12,860 nt of DNA from RGIG4576 sp964613095 (GCA_964613095.1 CAZTFX010000063.1:1-12860); one strand, 5' to 3'; positions 1 to 7,421 are shown, numbered from the stretch's first letter. Numbers and translations: made by a program. The notes: generated from the sequence alone by a model not told the origin.

Positions 1-858
1 CGTGTTGTTTATGGTGAAAATTCTCGACTTGAACGAGTTGATATATCGGTTCCATATTTTGAGGGTAAACCGGTGGCTTCGATGTCGGGACCGGACTTTA
101 TGTTGAGAGCCGATACTGCCGATTTTTGGACTCTTGAAGATATGATAGTAGATGCTGTCCTTGCCGGAAATATGCCTAGTGAATTGAAACGATTCCAAAA
201 GGTTGTATACACAACTCCAATAGTTGATTCGGTGGAAATATTGCGCACGCCTCACACTGTGGAATTTCTTGTGTTGCCTGATTATGTTGCAGTAGGTAAC
301 GATGATAATTTTGTGCGTATGCCTATGGGACCTTTAGCAGGGCAACGCATTGCTGATTCATTGAATTGTATTTTACCCACAACATATCTTGTGGATAGAA
401 TCGCAGAAGTGTCGGAAGGTAACATCGATATATTTCCATTTCGCCCATTAGGTAATCGTAATTGTATGCCTATTGTATTTCAAGATAGTAATAACGCCAT
501 TAATGCTGTGATGAAGGCAAAAGGTTATAAGTTTGGACAATTTATTTCGGGTTTGAAGAAAGATATTGTATTGACTTATAAGATTCTCACATTACCCGGT
601 ATGGAGAAGAATGTCGCTATATATGGTTGGCATCATCCCGATGGTCGAACCCAGCAACCTTTACATGTGAAACATGGTAATTTTTACGCCGATTACAGTC
701 ATGGAGTGCGATTGATATATCGTATTGTGATTGTTGACGGAAAAGAGTGTGATGCACGTGAAATATTGGAGTCACCCGCATTGTATCGTTTGTTGAGTGA
801 TGAACCAATGCCGTTGAAGAAAGCTACTTATGCTGGAAATCCCAAATGGATTAATTGA
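1..858 (+). CDS. Hypothetical protein, 5'-truncated by the window edge
   Basis: The reading frame is open from base 1 to the TGA at 856-858 (285 residues). The ATG at 73 lies inside it, with coding-like sequence before it (RVVYGENSRLERVDIS), so the true start lies outside the window. I do not recognise a named family. The visible part has no membrane segment and looks like a soluble or secreted globular protein. Its most striking stretch, encoded at about 622-714, has the spaced residues YGWHxxDGxxxQPL followed by HxxxYxDYSHGVRL. That clustering of His, Tyr, Asp and Ser resembles a conserved functional site, but I cannot assign a reaction. The gene is convergent with the next gene on the other strand and ends 8 bases before a strong hairpin. 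The frame is certain; the function is unknown. Confidence 0.85.
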   Translation, partial: RVVYGENSRLERVDISVPYFEGKPVASMSGPDFMLRADTADFWTLEDMIVDAVLAGNMPSELKRFQKVVYTTPIVDSVEILRTPHTVEFLVLPDYVAVGNDDNFVRMPMGPLAGQRIADSLNCILPTTYLVDRIAEVSEGNIDIFPFRPLGNRNCMPIVFQDSNNAINAVMKAKGYKFGQFISGLKKDIVLTYKILTLPGMEKNVAIYGWHHPDGRTQQPLHVKHGNFYADYSHGVRLIYRIVIVDGKECDAREILESPALYRLLSDEPMPLKKATYAGNPKWIN

Positions 859-862
859 ATAA

Positions 863-904
863 AAATAATTGAGGATGAAGGTTAATCTTCATCCTCAATT
901 ATTT
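863..904. terminator. Bidirectional intrinsic terminator between convergent genes
   Basis: A perfect 18-bp inverted repeat (863-880 pairs with 887-904; core AATTGAGGATGAAG / CTTCATCCTCAATT) has a 6-base loop. The flanks give an A-run on the left arm and a T-run on the right arm, so the hairpin can work for transcripts from both sides. It starts just after the stop of the + strand gene and covers the last codons and the TAA of the - strand gene. Confidence 0.85.
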
Positions 905-1403
905 CATATCCTGTTACTATTCGATGAGAGTTTCCTCTCCAAGCCAAAGTGCCTTGATATTCTTCATAGGTGAGTCTCACACGTTTCCCTGTGCCTACAA
1001 GACTCATGATTTTCCGTGCTATTGAATCATTGGTTACAGAAAATGGGAAATCATATTCCAACCACTTATCGGGATAATCCACGTATTTTTCGGATAAAAG
1101 TTTGCCTTCATAAGTGTTGAATATCATACCTTGTAATTTCAATTCCATGATTCTTCCGGTTTCTTGTGATTCTGCGGTATAAGGATGGAAAAAATACAGC
1201 CATACCCAAGTGAAAAGCCAAATAACAAGAATTGACGCAACGCTATACACAATAAGGCGTAAACGGTTATAACCTCTGATTATAGTGTCATTGGCTATTT
1301 CCTTTTCTTCTTTTTCTTCGGGTGTTTCTATCTTCTCTTCTTCATGGATAATGACTTCATTTTCATCGTCATCATCGAAGAAATCATATTTTTCGTTTGC
1401 CAT
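882..1403 (-). CDS. Acidic single-pass membrane protein, Bacteroidetes type
   Basis: This 173-residue protein has a very acidic N-terminal tail (residues 7-35, including FFDDDDENE and repeated Glu/Lys), one hydrophobic helix at about 49-72, and a C-terminal globular domain. The domain (about 83-170) has QGMIFNTYEGKL, then YDFPFSVTNDS, then VRLTYEEYQGTLAWRG. This pattern resembles small Bacteroides membrane proteins often labelled '6-phosphogluconate dehydrogenase' in databases; nothing here supports that enzymatic activity. The acidic tail is probably cytoplasmic and the domain periplasmic. The gene starts 22 bp after the stop of the flippase-like gene on the same strand, so the two probably share a transcript. 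Its last codons form part of the shared terminator. The gene call is secure; its function is unknown. Confidence 0.85.
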   Translation of the reverse strand: MANEKYDFFDDDDENEVIIHEEEKIETPEEKEEKEIANDTIIRGYNRLRLIVYSVASILVIWLFTWVWLYFFHPYTAESQETGRIMELKLQGMIFNTYEGKLLSEKYVDYPDKWLEYDFPFSVTNDSIARKIMSLVGTGKRVRLTYEEYQGTLAWRGNSHRIVTGYEIIEDED

Positions 1404-1425
1404 AATCTGTTTAAAATTTTATGTG

Positions 1426-2469
1426 TTAAAGTCGCATTTTCTCTCCGGAAGTGTGTACTGACACTTTTCCGATGGCTATGCGGTGACGGTCAATAGTTAC
1501 GTAAATTGCTGTATATATACCAAGTATTACCAACATAACTGTTTGTAATCCCCATTCAAGCATTGCGAAAGCCGAAGCCTGTGGATCAAAATTGGAGGTA
1601 TCGAATGTTCCTACTCCATAAAGTGATAAACCAAAAATAATTGCCACATGGTAGGCTCCAAGTCCTCCATTTGTTGGGACTCCCATACCTATACTGCTTA
1701 AAACGAAAAGAACAAGCATTGCTACAACGCTTAAATCGTGAGTGAATGAGAACGCAAATTTGGCAAGGTATAATTGAATAAAATAACATCCCCAGATGAG
1801 AACTGTGTATAATAGGAAACTCCATTTTCCTTTCATCTTGGTGATAGCATAAAATCCTTCCCACATATTTCTTGCCATAGTGCGTATTTTTGCAATAATT
1901 TTGTTTTGAGAATGTGAACGAAACAACCATATAATAGCTGCAATTACCACAAATAACACAATCCATGTTACAGGAGATATGAGCATGTTCCATAGTTGTT
2001 CTTTAAATTGCGGATATGTATTTAGGAAAGAGTAAAAAGCGTCTTGTGCCAAAAAGAAAGTGAAAATTGTGAGTAGGAGAACGGTAAGTGTATCACTTAG
2101 GCGGTCAGCTACCATAGAACCTACCACTTGAGTGAATGAGGCTTTCTGCCGTTCTGCTATATATCCGCAACGCCACACTTCGCCAAGTCGAGGGAAAATG
2201 AGGTTGACAGCATAAGTACCGAAGATAGAGCAAACAAGCGCATGCAAAGGAGCGTCAATACCTATTGCGCGAAGTTGCAATTGCCATCTTAAAGCACGAA
2301 AAACATGACTCCATATACTTATAAAAGCGATAAGTACAAACCACCAATAATTTACGTCATAACGCATACAGTTTAGTAATTGTTCTGAATCTACGTTAGT
2401 CCATAGAAAATAGAACAATCCTACACCGATTAAAAGTGGGATAATGTATGTGAGAATCTTGCGAAGCAT
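1426..2469 (-). CDS. Flippase-like membrane protein (LPG synthase TM / UPF0104 family)
   Basis: This polytopic inner-membrane protein of 347 residues has about 7-8 hydrophobic segments, and the family pattern is clear. PRLGEVWR lies at about 93-100, ADRLSD at 121-126, and the late GVPTNGGLGAYH at about 263-274 corresponds to the family's P-x-x-GGLG signature. The family covers the membrane half of lysylphosphatidylglycerol synthase (MprF) and stand-alone proteins often labelled dolichol-P-glucose synthetase-like. There is no C-terminal aminoacyl-transferase domain, so lipid translocation or an envelope role is more likely than aminoacylation. The frame extends to 2592, but I chose the ATG at 2469: the protein then begins MLRKILTYIIPLLIG, directly into a membrane helix, and a TATCTTTG promoter element lies just upstream. 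It is the first gene of a leftward pair. Confidence 0.85.
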   Translation of the reverse strand: MLRKILTYIIPLLIGVGLFYFLWTNVDSEQLLNCMRYDVNYWWFVLIAFISIWSHVFRALRWQLQLRAIGIDAPLHALVCSIFGTYAVNLIFPRLGEVWRCGYIAERQKASFTQVVGSMVADRLSDTLTVLLLTIFTFFLAQDAFYSFLNTYPQFKEQLWNMLISPVTWIVLFVVIAAIIWLFRSHSQNKIIAKIRTMARNMWEGFYAITKMKGKWSFLLYTVLIWGCYFIQLYLAKFAFSFTHDLSVVAMLVLFVLSSIGMGVPTNGGLGAYHVAIIFGLSLYGVGTFDTSNFDPQASAFAMLEWGLQTVMLVILGIYTAIYVTIDRHRIAIGKVSVHTSGEKMRL

Positions 2470-2488
2470 AAGAATTTTTGTACCTTTG
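2459..2488 (+). promoter_or_regulatory. Promoter for rsmA-mgtE-hydrolase unit
   Basis: TTG at 2459-2461, 19 bases, then TACCTTTG at 2481-2488 fits the Bacteroidetes -33/-7 architecture (TTTG and TAnnTTTG). A start point near 2494 would give an rsmA leader of about 100 bases. The promoter overlaps the one for the leftward flippase-like gene, and its upstream part lies at the start codon of that gene. Confidence 0.5.
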
Positions 2489-2495
2489 TATATTG

Positions 2496-2503
2496 CAAAG
2501 ATA
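2496..2503 (-). promoter_or_regulatory. -7 element (TATCTTTG) for the flippase-like gene
   Basis: Read on the - strand, 2503-2496 is TATCTTTG followed by CA, an exact match to the Bacteroidetes -7 consensus TAnnTTTG. A start point near 2489 would leave a leader of about 20 bases before the ATG at 2469, supporting that start over the longer frame. No good TTG-type -33 element is visible at the expected spacing. Confidence 0.55.
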
Positions 2504-2516
2504 GGAGATTTTCTTC

Positions 2517-2560
2517 GTTCTGCGTAATATCGGGGACATTTTCGTCTCCAAAGAACAGAA
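2517..2560 (+). other. Possible structured 5' leader of rsmA
   Basis: Within the predicted rsmA leader, GGGGAC (2532-2537) can pair with GTCTCC (2544-2549) around a 6-base loop, with one G-U pair. The outer segments TTCTG (2518-2522) and CAGAA (2556-2560) are also complementary. The helices are short and match no riboswitch class I recognise, so this may be chance. Confidence 0.22.
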
Positions 2561-2594
2561 AAATGCTGATTTCTAAATACAAAATCTAACATTT

Positions 2595-3389
2595 ATGCAG
2601 CAGGTAAAGGCAAAAAAGAATTTAGGGCAACATTTTCTTACTGATTTGTCGGTAGCACAACGCATTGCCGATACTCTTATTGATTATCGTGATATGCCGG
2701 TACTTGAGATAGGACCCGGAATGGGGGTTCTCACGCAATATCTTATTGCAGATGGACATGATTTAAAGGTTGTGGAGCTGGATAGGGAAAGTGTTGAATA
2801 TTTGGATGAACATTATCCGGAGCTTGAAGGTCGAATCATTTCAGCCGATTTCTTAAAACTTAATTTGCAAGAAGTCTTTGGCGATAAAAAGTTTTGTGTA
2901 ATAGGAAATTATCCTTACAATATTTCGTCGCAGATACTGTTTAAAGTGTTGGATTATAAGGATCAAATACCATGTTGCAGTGGTATGTTTCAGCGTGAGG
3001 TAGCACAACGCGTGGCAGCACCTCCGGGTTCAAAAACTTATGGAATCCTTTCAGTATTGTTACAAGCGTGGTATGATATAGAATATCTGTTCACTGTACC
3101 TGAACATGTGTTTAATCCACCTCCAAAAGTAAAAAGCGGCGTGATTAAACTTACCCGCAATAATGTGGTTGATTTAGGTTGTGATGAAAAATTGTTTAAG
3201 ACAATAGTAAAGACATCTTTCGGTCAAAGACGTAAAACATTGCGAAATTCTTTGCGTAGCATGGTTGGTAATAATACAGGTGTTTTGAGTATGCCTATAT
3301 TTGGTATGCGTCCGGAACAATTGGGTGTAGCTCAATTCATAGAGTTAACAAATATCGTGGAGTCTAACCGAATTCAAAATAAGGAATAG
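2595..3389 (+). CDS. rsmA: 16S rRNA (adenine-N6,N6)-dimethyltransferase RsmA/KsgA
   Basis: RsmA dimethylates the two adjacent adenines in the 3'-terminal helix of 16S rRNA (A1518/A1519 in E. coli numbering) late in small-subunit assembly, using S-adenosylmethionine. The 264 residues open with the family signature KKNLGQHFL at 7-15. The SAM-binding motif I is VLEIGPGMG at 36-44, the acidic residue after strand 2 is in ELD at 61-63, and SADF is at 83-86. Motif IV is GNYPYNI at 104-110, the form that binds the target adenine in this family. FGQRRKTLRNSL in the C-terminal domain is also typical. The length matches the usual 260-275 residues. It is first in a rightward unit, with mgtE 5 bp downstream. 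No Shine-Dalgarno sequence is obvious, which is normal for this phylum. Confidence 0.97.
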   Translation: MQQVKAKKNLGQHFLTDLSVAQRIADTLIDYRDMPVLEIGPGMGVLTQYLIADGHDLKVVELDRESVEYLDEHYPELEGRIISADFLKLNLQEVFGDKKFCVIGNYPYNISSQILFKVLDYKDQIPCCSGMFQREVAQRVAAPPGSKTYGILSVLLQAWYDIEYLFTVPEHVFNPPPKVKSGVIKLTRNNVVDLGCDEKLFKTIVKTSFGQRRKTLRNSLRSMVGNNTGVLSMPIFGMRPEQLGVAQFIELTNIVESNRIQNKE

Positions 3390-3394
3390 GGGAT

Positions 3395-4765
3395 ATGAAG
3401 GAATATACAAAAGAATTTATGGAAGACTTGCATGAGATTATTGCAAGGAAAGATGTAAAACTTGGTCGAAAGTTATTAGCCGACCTTCATCCGGCTGATA
3501 TTGCCGAACTTTTTGAAAGTTTGGACATAGAAGATGAGGAATTCTTTGAAAGCCTTCTTGATGAAGAGGTGGCGGCAGAAGTTCTTATGGAGATGGACGA
3601 AGATGATCGTCGTCGTCAACTTGAACAAATGCCTGCAAAGGAAATTGCAGAAACTCTTGAGCTTCTTGATACCGATGACGCGGTAGACCTTCTTCAAGAA
3701 ATTGATGAGGAAGACCGTGATGAGATTATATCTCACATCGAAGACGTAGAACAGGCAGGTGATATCATTGATCTTTTGAAATATGATGATGATACAGCCG
3801 GTGGGCTTATGGGTACTGAAATGATCGTTGTAAACGAGAATTGGAGTATGCAGGAGTGTATGAAAGAAATGCGCACTCAGGCAGAAGACGAAGGTATCAG
3901 TGAAATTTATAATGTATATGTTGTCGATGATGACAACCGTTTAAAAGGGGTATTCCCATTACAAAAAATGATTACTCACCCATCGGTGTCTAAAATAAAA
4001 CATGTAATGGAAGATGATCCGGTGGTTGTCAAAACCGATACTCCGATAGAAGATGTTGCCCGAGATTTTGAAAAATATAATCTTGTGGCAATGCCGGTAA
4101 TTGATTCGATAGGTCGCTTGGTGGGTCGTATTACGGTTGACGACGTCATGGATACGGTGCGTGAACAGAGTGAACGTGATTATCAATTGGCTTCCGGTAT
4201 CTCACAAGATGTAGAAACCAATGATAATATTCTGATACAAACAAAAGCCCGTTTACCTTGGTTATTAATAGGAATTTTTGGAGGTATTGCCAATTCATGG
4301 ATTCTAGGGGGATTTGAAAGAGGTTTTGCCACTAATCCGGCAATGGCTTTGTTTATTCCTCTTATTGGTGGTACCGGAGGTAATGTGGGAACCCAATCTT
4401 CTGCAATTGTCGTACAAGGTCTTGCCAACGGTAGTTTGGATATAAAGAATTCGGGAAAATTATTGCTTAAAGAGTTCAGTATAGCATTGCTTAATGCATT
4501 GGTAATTTCATTAATGGTATATTTATATCGTTTGTGTAGCGGAGAAAGTCCGCTGGATGTGGTGACTTTGGCGGTTACGTTATCATTATTTGCTGTGGTA
4601 TTGTTTTCTTCGGTTTTTGGGTCATTTGTTCCCCTAATGCTTGAAAAAATGAAAATAGATCCGGCTCTTGCCACCGGTCCGTTCATTACGATTACGAGTG
4701 ACGTTGTGGGTATGTTGATTTATATGGTTGTCAGCTCTTCGCTTATCAGTGCATTTGGAGGATGA
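3395..4765 (+). CDS. mgtE: Magnesium transporter MgtE
   Basis: MgtE is a dimeric inner-membrane Mg2+ channel gated by cytoplasmic Mg2+. The 456 residues show the full architecture: an acidic alpha-helical N domain (about 1-125, with the linker motif DDTAGGLMGTE just after), two CBS domains (about 136-195 and 200-258), a plug-helix region, and a five-helix pore domain (about 283-456). The pore part has IGGTGGNVGTQSSA and, in the last helix, GPFITITSDVVG. Its Asp436 corresponds by position to the Mg2+-binding pore aspartate of Thermus MgtE (Asp432). The gene begins 5 bp after rsmA. Its TGA at 4763-4765 overlaps a potential downstream ATG at 4762, indicating coupling to the hydrolase gene. No Mg2+ riboswitch is visible, because the upstream gap is only 5 bp. 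Confidence 0.96.
   Translation: MKEYTKEFMEDLHEIIARKDVKLGRKLLADLHPADIAELFESLDIEDEEFFESLLDEEVAAEVLMEMDEDDRRRQLEQMPAKEIAETLELLDTDDAVDLLQEIDEEDRDEIISHIEDVEQAGDIIDLLKYDDDTAGGLMGTEMIVVNENWSMQECMKEMRTQAEDEGISEIYNVYVVDDDNRLKGVFPLQKMITHPSVSKIKHVMEDDPVVVKTDTPIEDVARDFEKYNLVAMPVIDSIGRLVGRITVDDVMDTVREQSERDYQLASGISQDVETNDNILIQTKARLPWLLIGIFGGIANSWILGGFERGFATNPAMALFIPLIGGTGGNVGTQSSAIVVQGLANGSLDIKNSGKLLLKEFSIALLNALVISLMVYLYRLCSGESPLDVVTLAVTLSLFAVVLFSSVFGSFVPLMLEKMKIDPALATGPFITITSDVVGMLIYMVVSSSLISAFGG
4757..4761 (+). promoter_or_regulatory. Shine-Dalgarno-like GGAGG that decides the hydrolase start
   Basis: GGAGG inside the last codons of mgtE lies 9 bases before the ATG at 4771 but directly abuts the in-frame ATG at 4762. 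This favours 4771. Such purine boxes are uncommon upstream of Bacteroidetes genes. Confidence 0.4.
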
Positions 4766-4770
4766 TTTAT

Positions 4771-6147
4771 ATGAAAAAGTATCTTTTATTAATGATTATA
4801 ATGTTTTCGGCACTCTCTATTGGTGCCGAATGCATTTCCGGTTCGTGGAATGGTAAATTATCAATAGGAATGCAACAACTTACAGTTGTACTGCATATCA
4901 ATGGCGATAGTTGCACTATGGATAGTCCGGATCAAGCGGCGATGAATATTCCTGCATTATTGAAACGTTGTACAACCGATTCTTTGATTGTGGAAATACC
5001 TCAATTGAAAGTCGTCTATGAAGGAATGCTTGTGAACGGTAATATAGAAGGAATATTTAAGCAAATGGGGCATACTTTTAACTTGACACTGAAACCGGGA
5101 AAACCTTTATATAATCGTCCACAAACTCCTCAACCACCTTTCCCATATAAAACGGAGGAAGTCTTATTTGTAAATTCTAATGATAGTGCTGTGCTGAGTG
5201 GTACTCTTTCTTTTCCAATAGATTATAAGAAAGGGAAAACTCCGGTGGTTTTACTTGTAACAGGTAGCGGGCAACAGAATCGCGATGAAGAAATATTTTA
5301 TCATCGTCCGTTTGCCGTGATAGCCGATTATTTGGCAAGAAACGGAGTTGCGACGCTAAGATATGACGATAGAGGCAAAGGAAAATCTATTGGTGATGCA
5401 AAAAATGCGACTACGGCAACTTTGGCAGCCGATGCAGAAGCCGGTATAAAATATTTGCGTGGTATCGATAAATTCGGGAAAATCGGACTCTTGGGACATA
5501 GCGAAGGTGGAACAATAGCTTTCATGCTTGCAGGTGAAGGTAAAACGGATTTTATTATAAGTATGGCAGGAACCGGACTTCGAGGGGATAAAGTTCTTGT
5601 AGGGCAAAATAGACCGGCGTTGCTTTCTCAAGGCATACCCGAAAAGATGACCGATGATTATTGTCGCGCGCTTGAAAAAATGTATGAATACAAGATTGCA
5701 TACGGTGTAACTGCCGATATGTATGCCGATATGATTGTAACTATGGCGATAAGTGAAGCAAAAGCTAATCTGCCGGAGACATTGCGTGCAAACTTAGTTG
5801 TTCTGGCAAAAAGCAAGAACGCATGGATGAATTATTTTTTAGCTTACGACCCTGTTGGGGCAATAAGAAATATAAAATGCCCTGTAATGGCGGTGAATGG
5901 TTCGCTTGACACGCAAGTCTTGTCTGCATCCAATTTGGCGGTAATACGCGACAATCTTCAATGGAAAGAAGGTGATATAGTGCGTGAATATGAAGGACTA
6001 AACCACTTGTTTCAGCATTGTAAAACCGGAGCTGTAACCGAATACATAAAAATAGAAGAAACAGTCTCACCAGAAGTCCTCAACGACATCACTTCATTCA
6101 TATTGAAACAAAATAATATAAATAGCAGGTGTATTATTCATAAGTAG
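4771..6147 (+). CDS. Secreted alpha/beta hydrolase (serine hydrolase, S33-like fold)
   Basis: This 458-residue protein begins MKKYLLLMIIMFSALS, a signal peptide probably cut after SIGA, which places it in the periplasm or beyond. Residues of about 20-105 form a beta-rich domain (SGSWNGKL, then YEGMLVNGNIEGIF). The rest is an alpha/beta hydrolase: VVLLVTGSGQQNRDE is the oxyanion-side strand, LRYDDRGKGKS follows, and GHSEGG holds the nucleophile Ser244. Asp380 is in NGSLDTQV and His412 in GLNHLFQ, so the whole catalytic triad is present. The family includes esterases and peptidases, often labelled as dienelactone hydrolase or S9/S33 peptidase; the substrate cannot be read from the sequence. It follows mgtE without a gap and is probably co-transcribed, with no obvious functional link to Mg2+ transport. 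The start at 4771 is preferred over 4762 because of the GGAGG box and signal peptide. Confidence 0.9.
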   Translation: MKKYLLLMIIMFSALSIGAECISGSWNGKLSIGMQQLTVVLHINGDSCTMDSPDQAAMNIPALLKRCTTDSLIVEIPQLKVVYEGMLVNGNIEGIFKQMGHTFNLTLKPGKPLYNRPQTPQPPFPYKTEEVLFVNSNDSAVLSGTLSFPIDYKKGKTPVVLLVTGSGQQNRDEEIFYHRPFAVIADYLARNGVATLRYDDRGKGKSIGDAKNATTATLAADAEAGIKYLRGIDKFGKIGLLGHSEGGTIAFMLAGEGKTDFIISMAGTGLRGDKVLVGQNRPALLSQGIPEKMTDDYCRALEKMYEYKIAYGVTADMYADMIVTMAISEAKANLPETLRANLVVLAKSKNAWMNYFLAYDPVGAIRNIKCPVMAVNGSLDTQVLSASNLAVIRDNLQWKEGDIVREYEGLNHLFQHCKTGAVTEYIKIEETVSPEVLNDITSFILKQNNINSRCIIHK

Positions 6148-6209
6148 TCCTACGATAGTTTGTGTAAAAGTGAATAAAAATTAAATAGATAATCAATAAA
6201 TGGTATAAA

Positions 6210-7421
6210 ATGAAACAAAAACTTATTAAATTGCTAACAGTGATAACTGTACTATTATCTGGTAATATCGTTTGGGCTTACGACTTCGAATCTGGAGGCA
6301 TTTATTACAACATTACATCAAATGAAAATAAAACCGTTGAGGTAACTTACAAAGACAGCTGCTACAACTCTTATACAGGAGAAATAATAATCCCAGCAAG
6401 TGTAACCAATGGAGAAACAGCTTATAAAGTTAGTTCTATTGGTGAAGGTGCTTTTTCTAGATGTACTGGTTTATGTTTTATTTCTATTCCTGATTCTGTT
6501 ACAAGCATTGGTGAAGGTGCTTTTTTTAAATGTACAGACTTACTTTCAATAACTATACCAAAAGCTGTTACAAGTATTGGTTTTGCTGCTTTCTGGTACT
6601 GCAGTGGTTTAACTTCAGTGACTATCCCTAGTTTGGTTACAAGCATTGGGGTGGGTGCTTTTTCTAATTGCAATAGTTTGATTTCGATTATTGTAGAAAG
6701 TGAGAACGCTAAATATGATTCACGTGATAATTGTAATGCTATCATAGAAACAGCTACAAATACGTTAATTCAAGGATGTCAAAATACCATTATTCCAAAC
6801 ACGGTTACAAGTCTTGGAGATTATGCTTTCGATGGTTGCAGTGGCTTGACTTCGATAATTATCCCAAATTCAGTTACAAGCATTGGTTTGGGAACTTTCT
6901 CTAGTTGTAAGAGCTTAACCTCAATAACTATCCCTAACTCTGTTACAAGTATTGGTGAGGAAGCATTTTGGAACTGCAATTTGACTTCAATAACTATTCC
7001 GAATTCTGTAATAAGCATTGGAGATAGAGCTTTTGATTTTTGTTTTCTGGATAACATCTATTGTAAAGCAGCCACTCCGCCAACATATAATGGTTTATTC
7101 GAAGAACCTGTTCTTCAGTATGCTACATTATATGTGCCAAAAGGATGTAAAGAGGCATATGAATCAGTTGAACCTTGGAAACTTTTTTTGAATATACAAG
7201 AAATGGAATTTTCAAACGTAGAATCAGCACTTAGCGATAATGTGAATGTTTCTGTTGAAAATGGTAATATAGTAATCAGTGGTACTGAAAATATAAATGT
7301 TGAAGTTTTCAGCATAAAAGGTCAATGTGTTTACAGAGGTGAAGCCACAACTATATCTATTGTGGCTAAAGGACTATACATTGTAAAGGTAAAAGATAAA
7401 TCTTTCAAAGTTATGTTGTAA
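6210..7421 (+). CDS. BspA-like leucine-rich-repeat surface/secreted protein (LRR_5)
   Basis: This 403-residue protein has a signal peptide (about 1-23, ending GNIVWA) and a short beta-rich entry region to about 70. About eight LRR_5/BspA-type units then span 74-277, with consensus VTSIGxxAFxxCxxLTSITIPNS. Unit 4 carries an extra stretch (about 160-197, including NAKYDSRDNCNAIIE) typical of these proteins. A capping segment follows (AATPPTYNGLFEE to WKLFLNIQE). The C-terminal domain of about 70 residues (VEVFSIKGQCVYRGE, then KGLYIVKVKDKSFKVML) resembles the beta-sandwich tails of type IX-secreted proteins. Known BspA-like proteins bind host matrix or other bacteria; that role is inferred here. 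The gene has about 60 bp of AT-rich DNA upstream without a clear TAnnTTTG element and is more AT-rich than its neighbours. Confidence 0.92.
   Translation: MKQKLIKLLTVITVLLSGNIVWAYDFESGGIYYNITSNENKTVEVTYKDSCYNSYTGEIIIPASVTNGETAYKVSSIGEGAFSRCTGLCFISIPDSVTSIGEGAFFKCTDLLSITIPKAVTSIGFAAFWYCSGLTSVTIPSLVTSIGVGAFSNCNSLISIIVESENAKYDSRDNCNAIIETATNTLIQGCQNTIIPNTVTSLGDYAFDGCSGLTSIIIPNSVTSIGLGTFSSCKSLTSITIPNSVTSIGEEAFWNCNLTSITIPNSVISIGDRAFDFCFLDNIYCKAATPPTYNGLFEEPVLQYATLYVPKGCKEAYESVEPWKLFLNIQEMEFSNVESALSDNVNVSVENGNIVISGTENINVEVFSIKGQCVYRGEATTISIVAKGLYIVKVKDKSFKVML
6429..7040 (+). repeat. Degenerate 69-bp tandem repeats encoding LRR_5 units
   Basis: The coding sequence repeats about every 69 bases (23 residues), with recurring motifs such as GTTACAAGCATTGG and TCAATAACTATCCC. 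Most units are 23 residues long; one is 22 (EEAFWNCNLTSITIPNS) and unit 4 has an insertion. Similarity at the base level makes unit gain or loss by recombination possible. Confidence 0.85.

Noticed and set aside
2470..2592. N-terminal extension of 41 residues for the flippase-like protein (start at 2592)
   Set aside because: The extension is basic and unlike the family, contains the TATCTTTG promoter element, and would start 2 bases from the rsmA ATG. The start at 2469 enters the first membrane helix directly.
4183..4686. Antisense open frame of 167 codons within mgtE
   Set aside because: It is a shadow of the highly conserved MgtE pore domain; its composition is not protein-like and no promoter is visible.
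4762..4770. ATG at 4762 as the hydrolase start (ATGA overlap with mgtE)
   Set aside because: The GGAGG box is directly against it, whereas it is well spaced from the ATG at 4771, which also begins a standard MKK-type signal peptide. The difference is only three residues.
6422..7057. Antisense open frames opposite the LRR repeats
   Set aside because: They are long only because the repeated codons avoid stops on the other strand. Their translations simply echo the repeat and have no start context.
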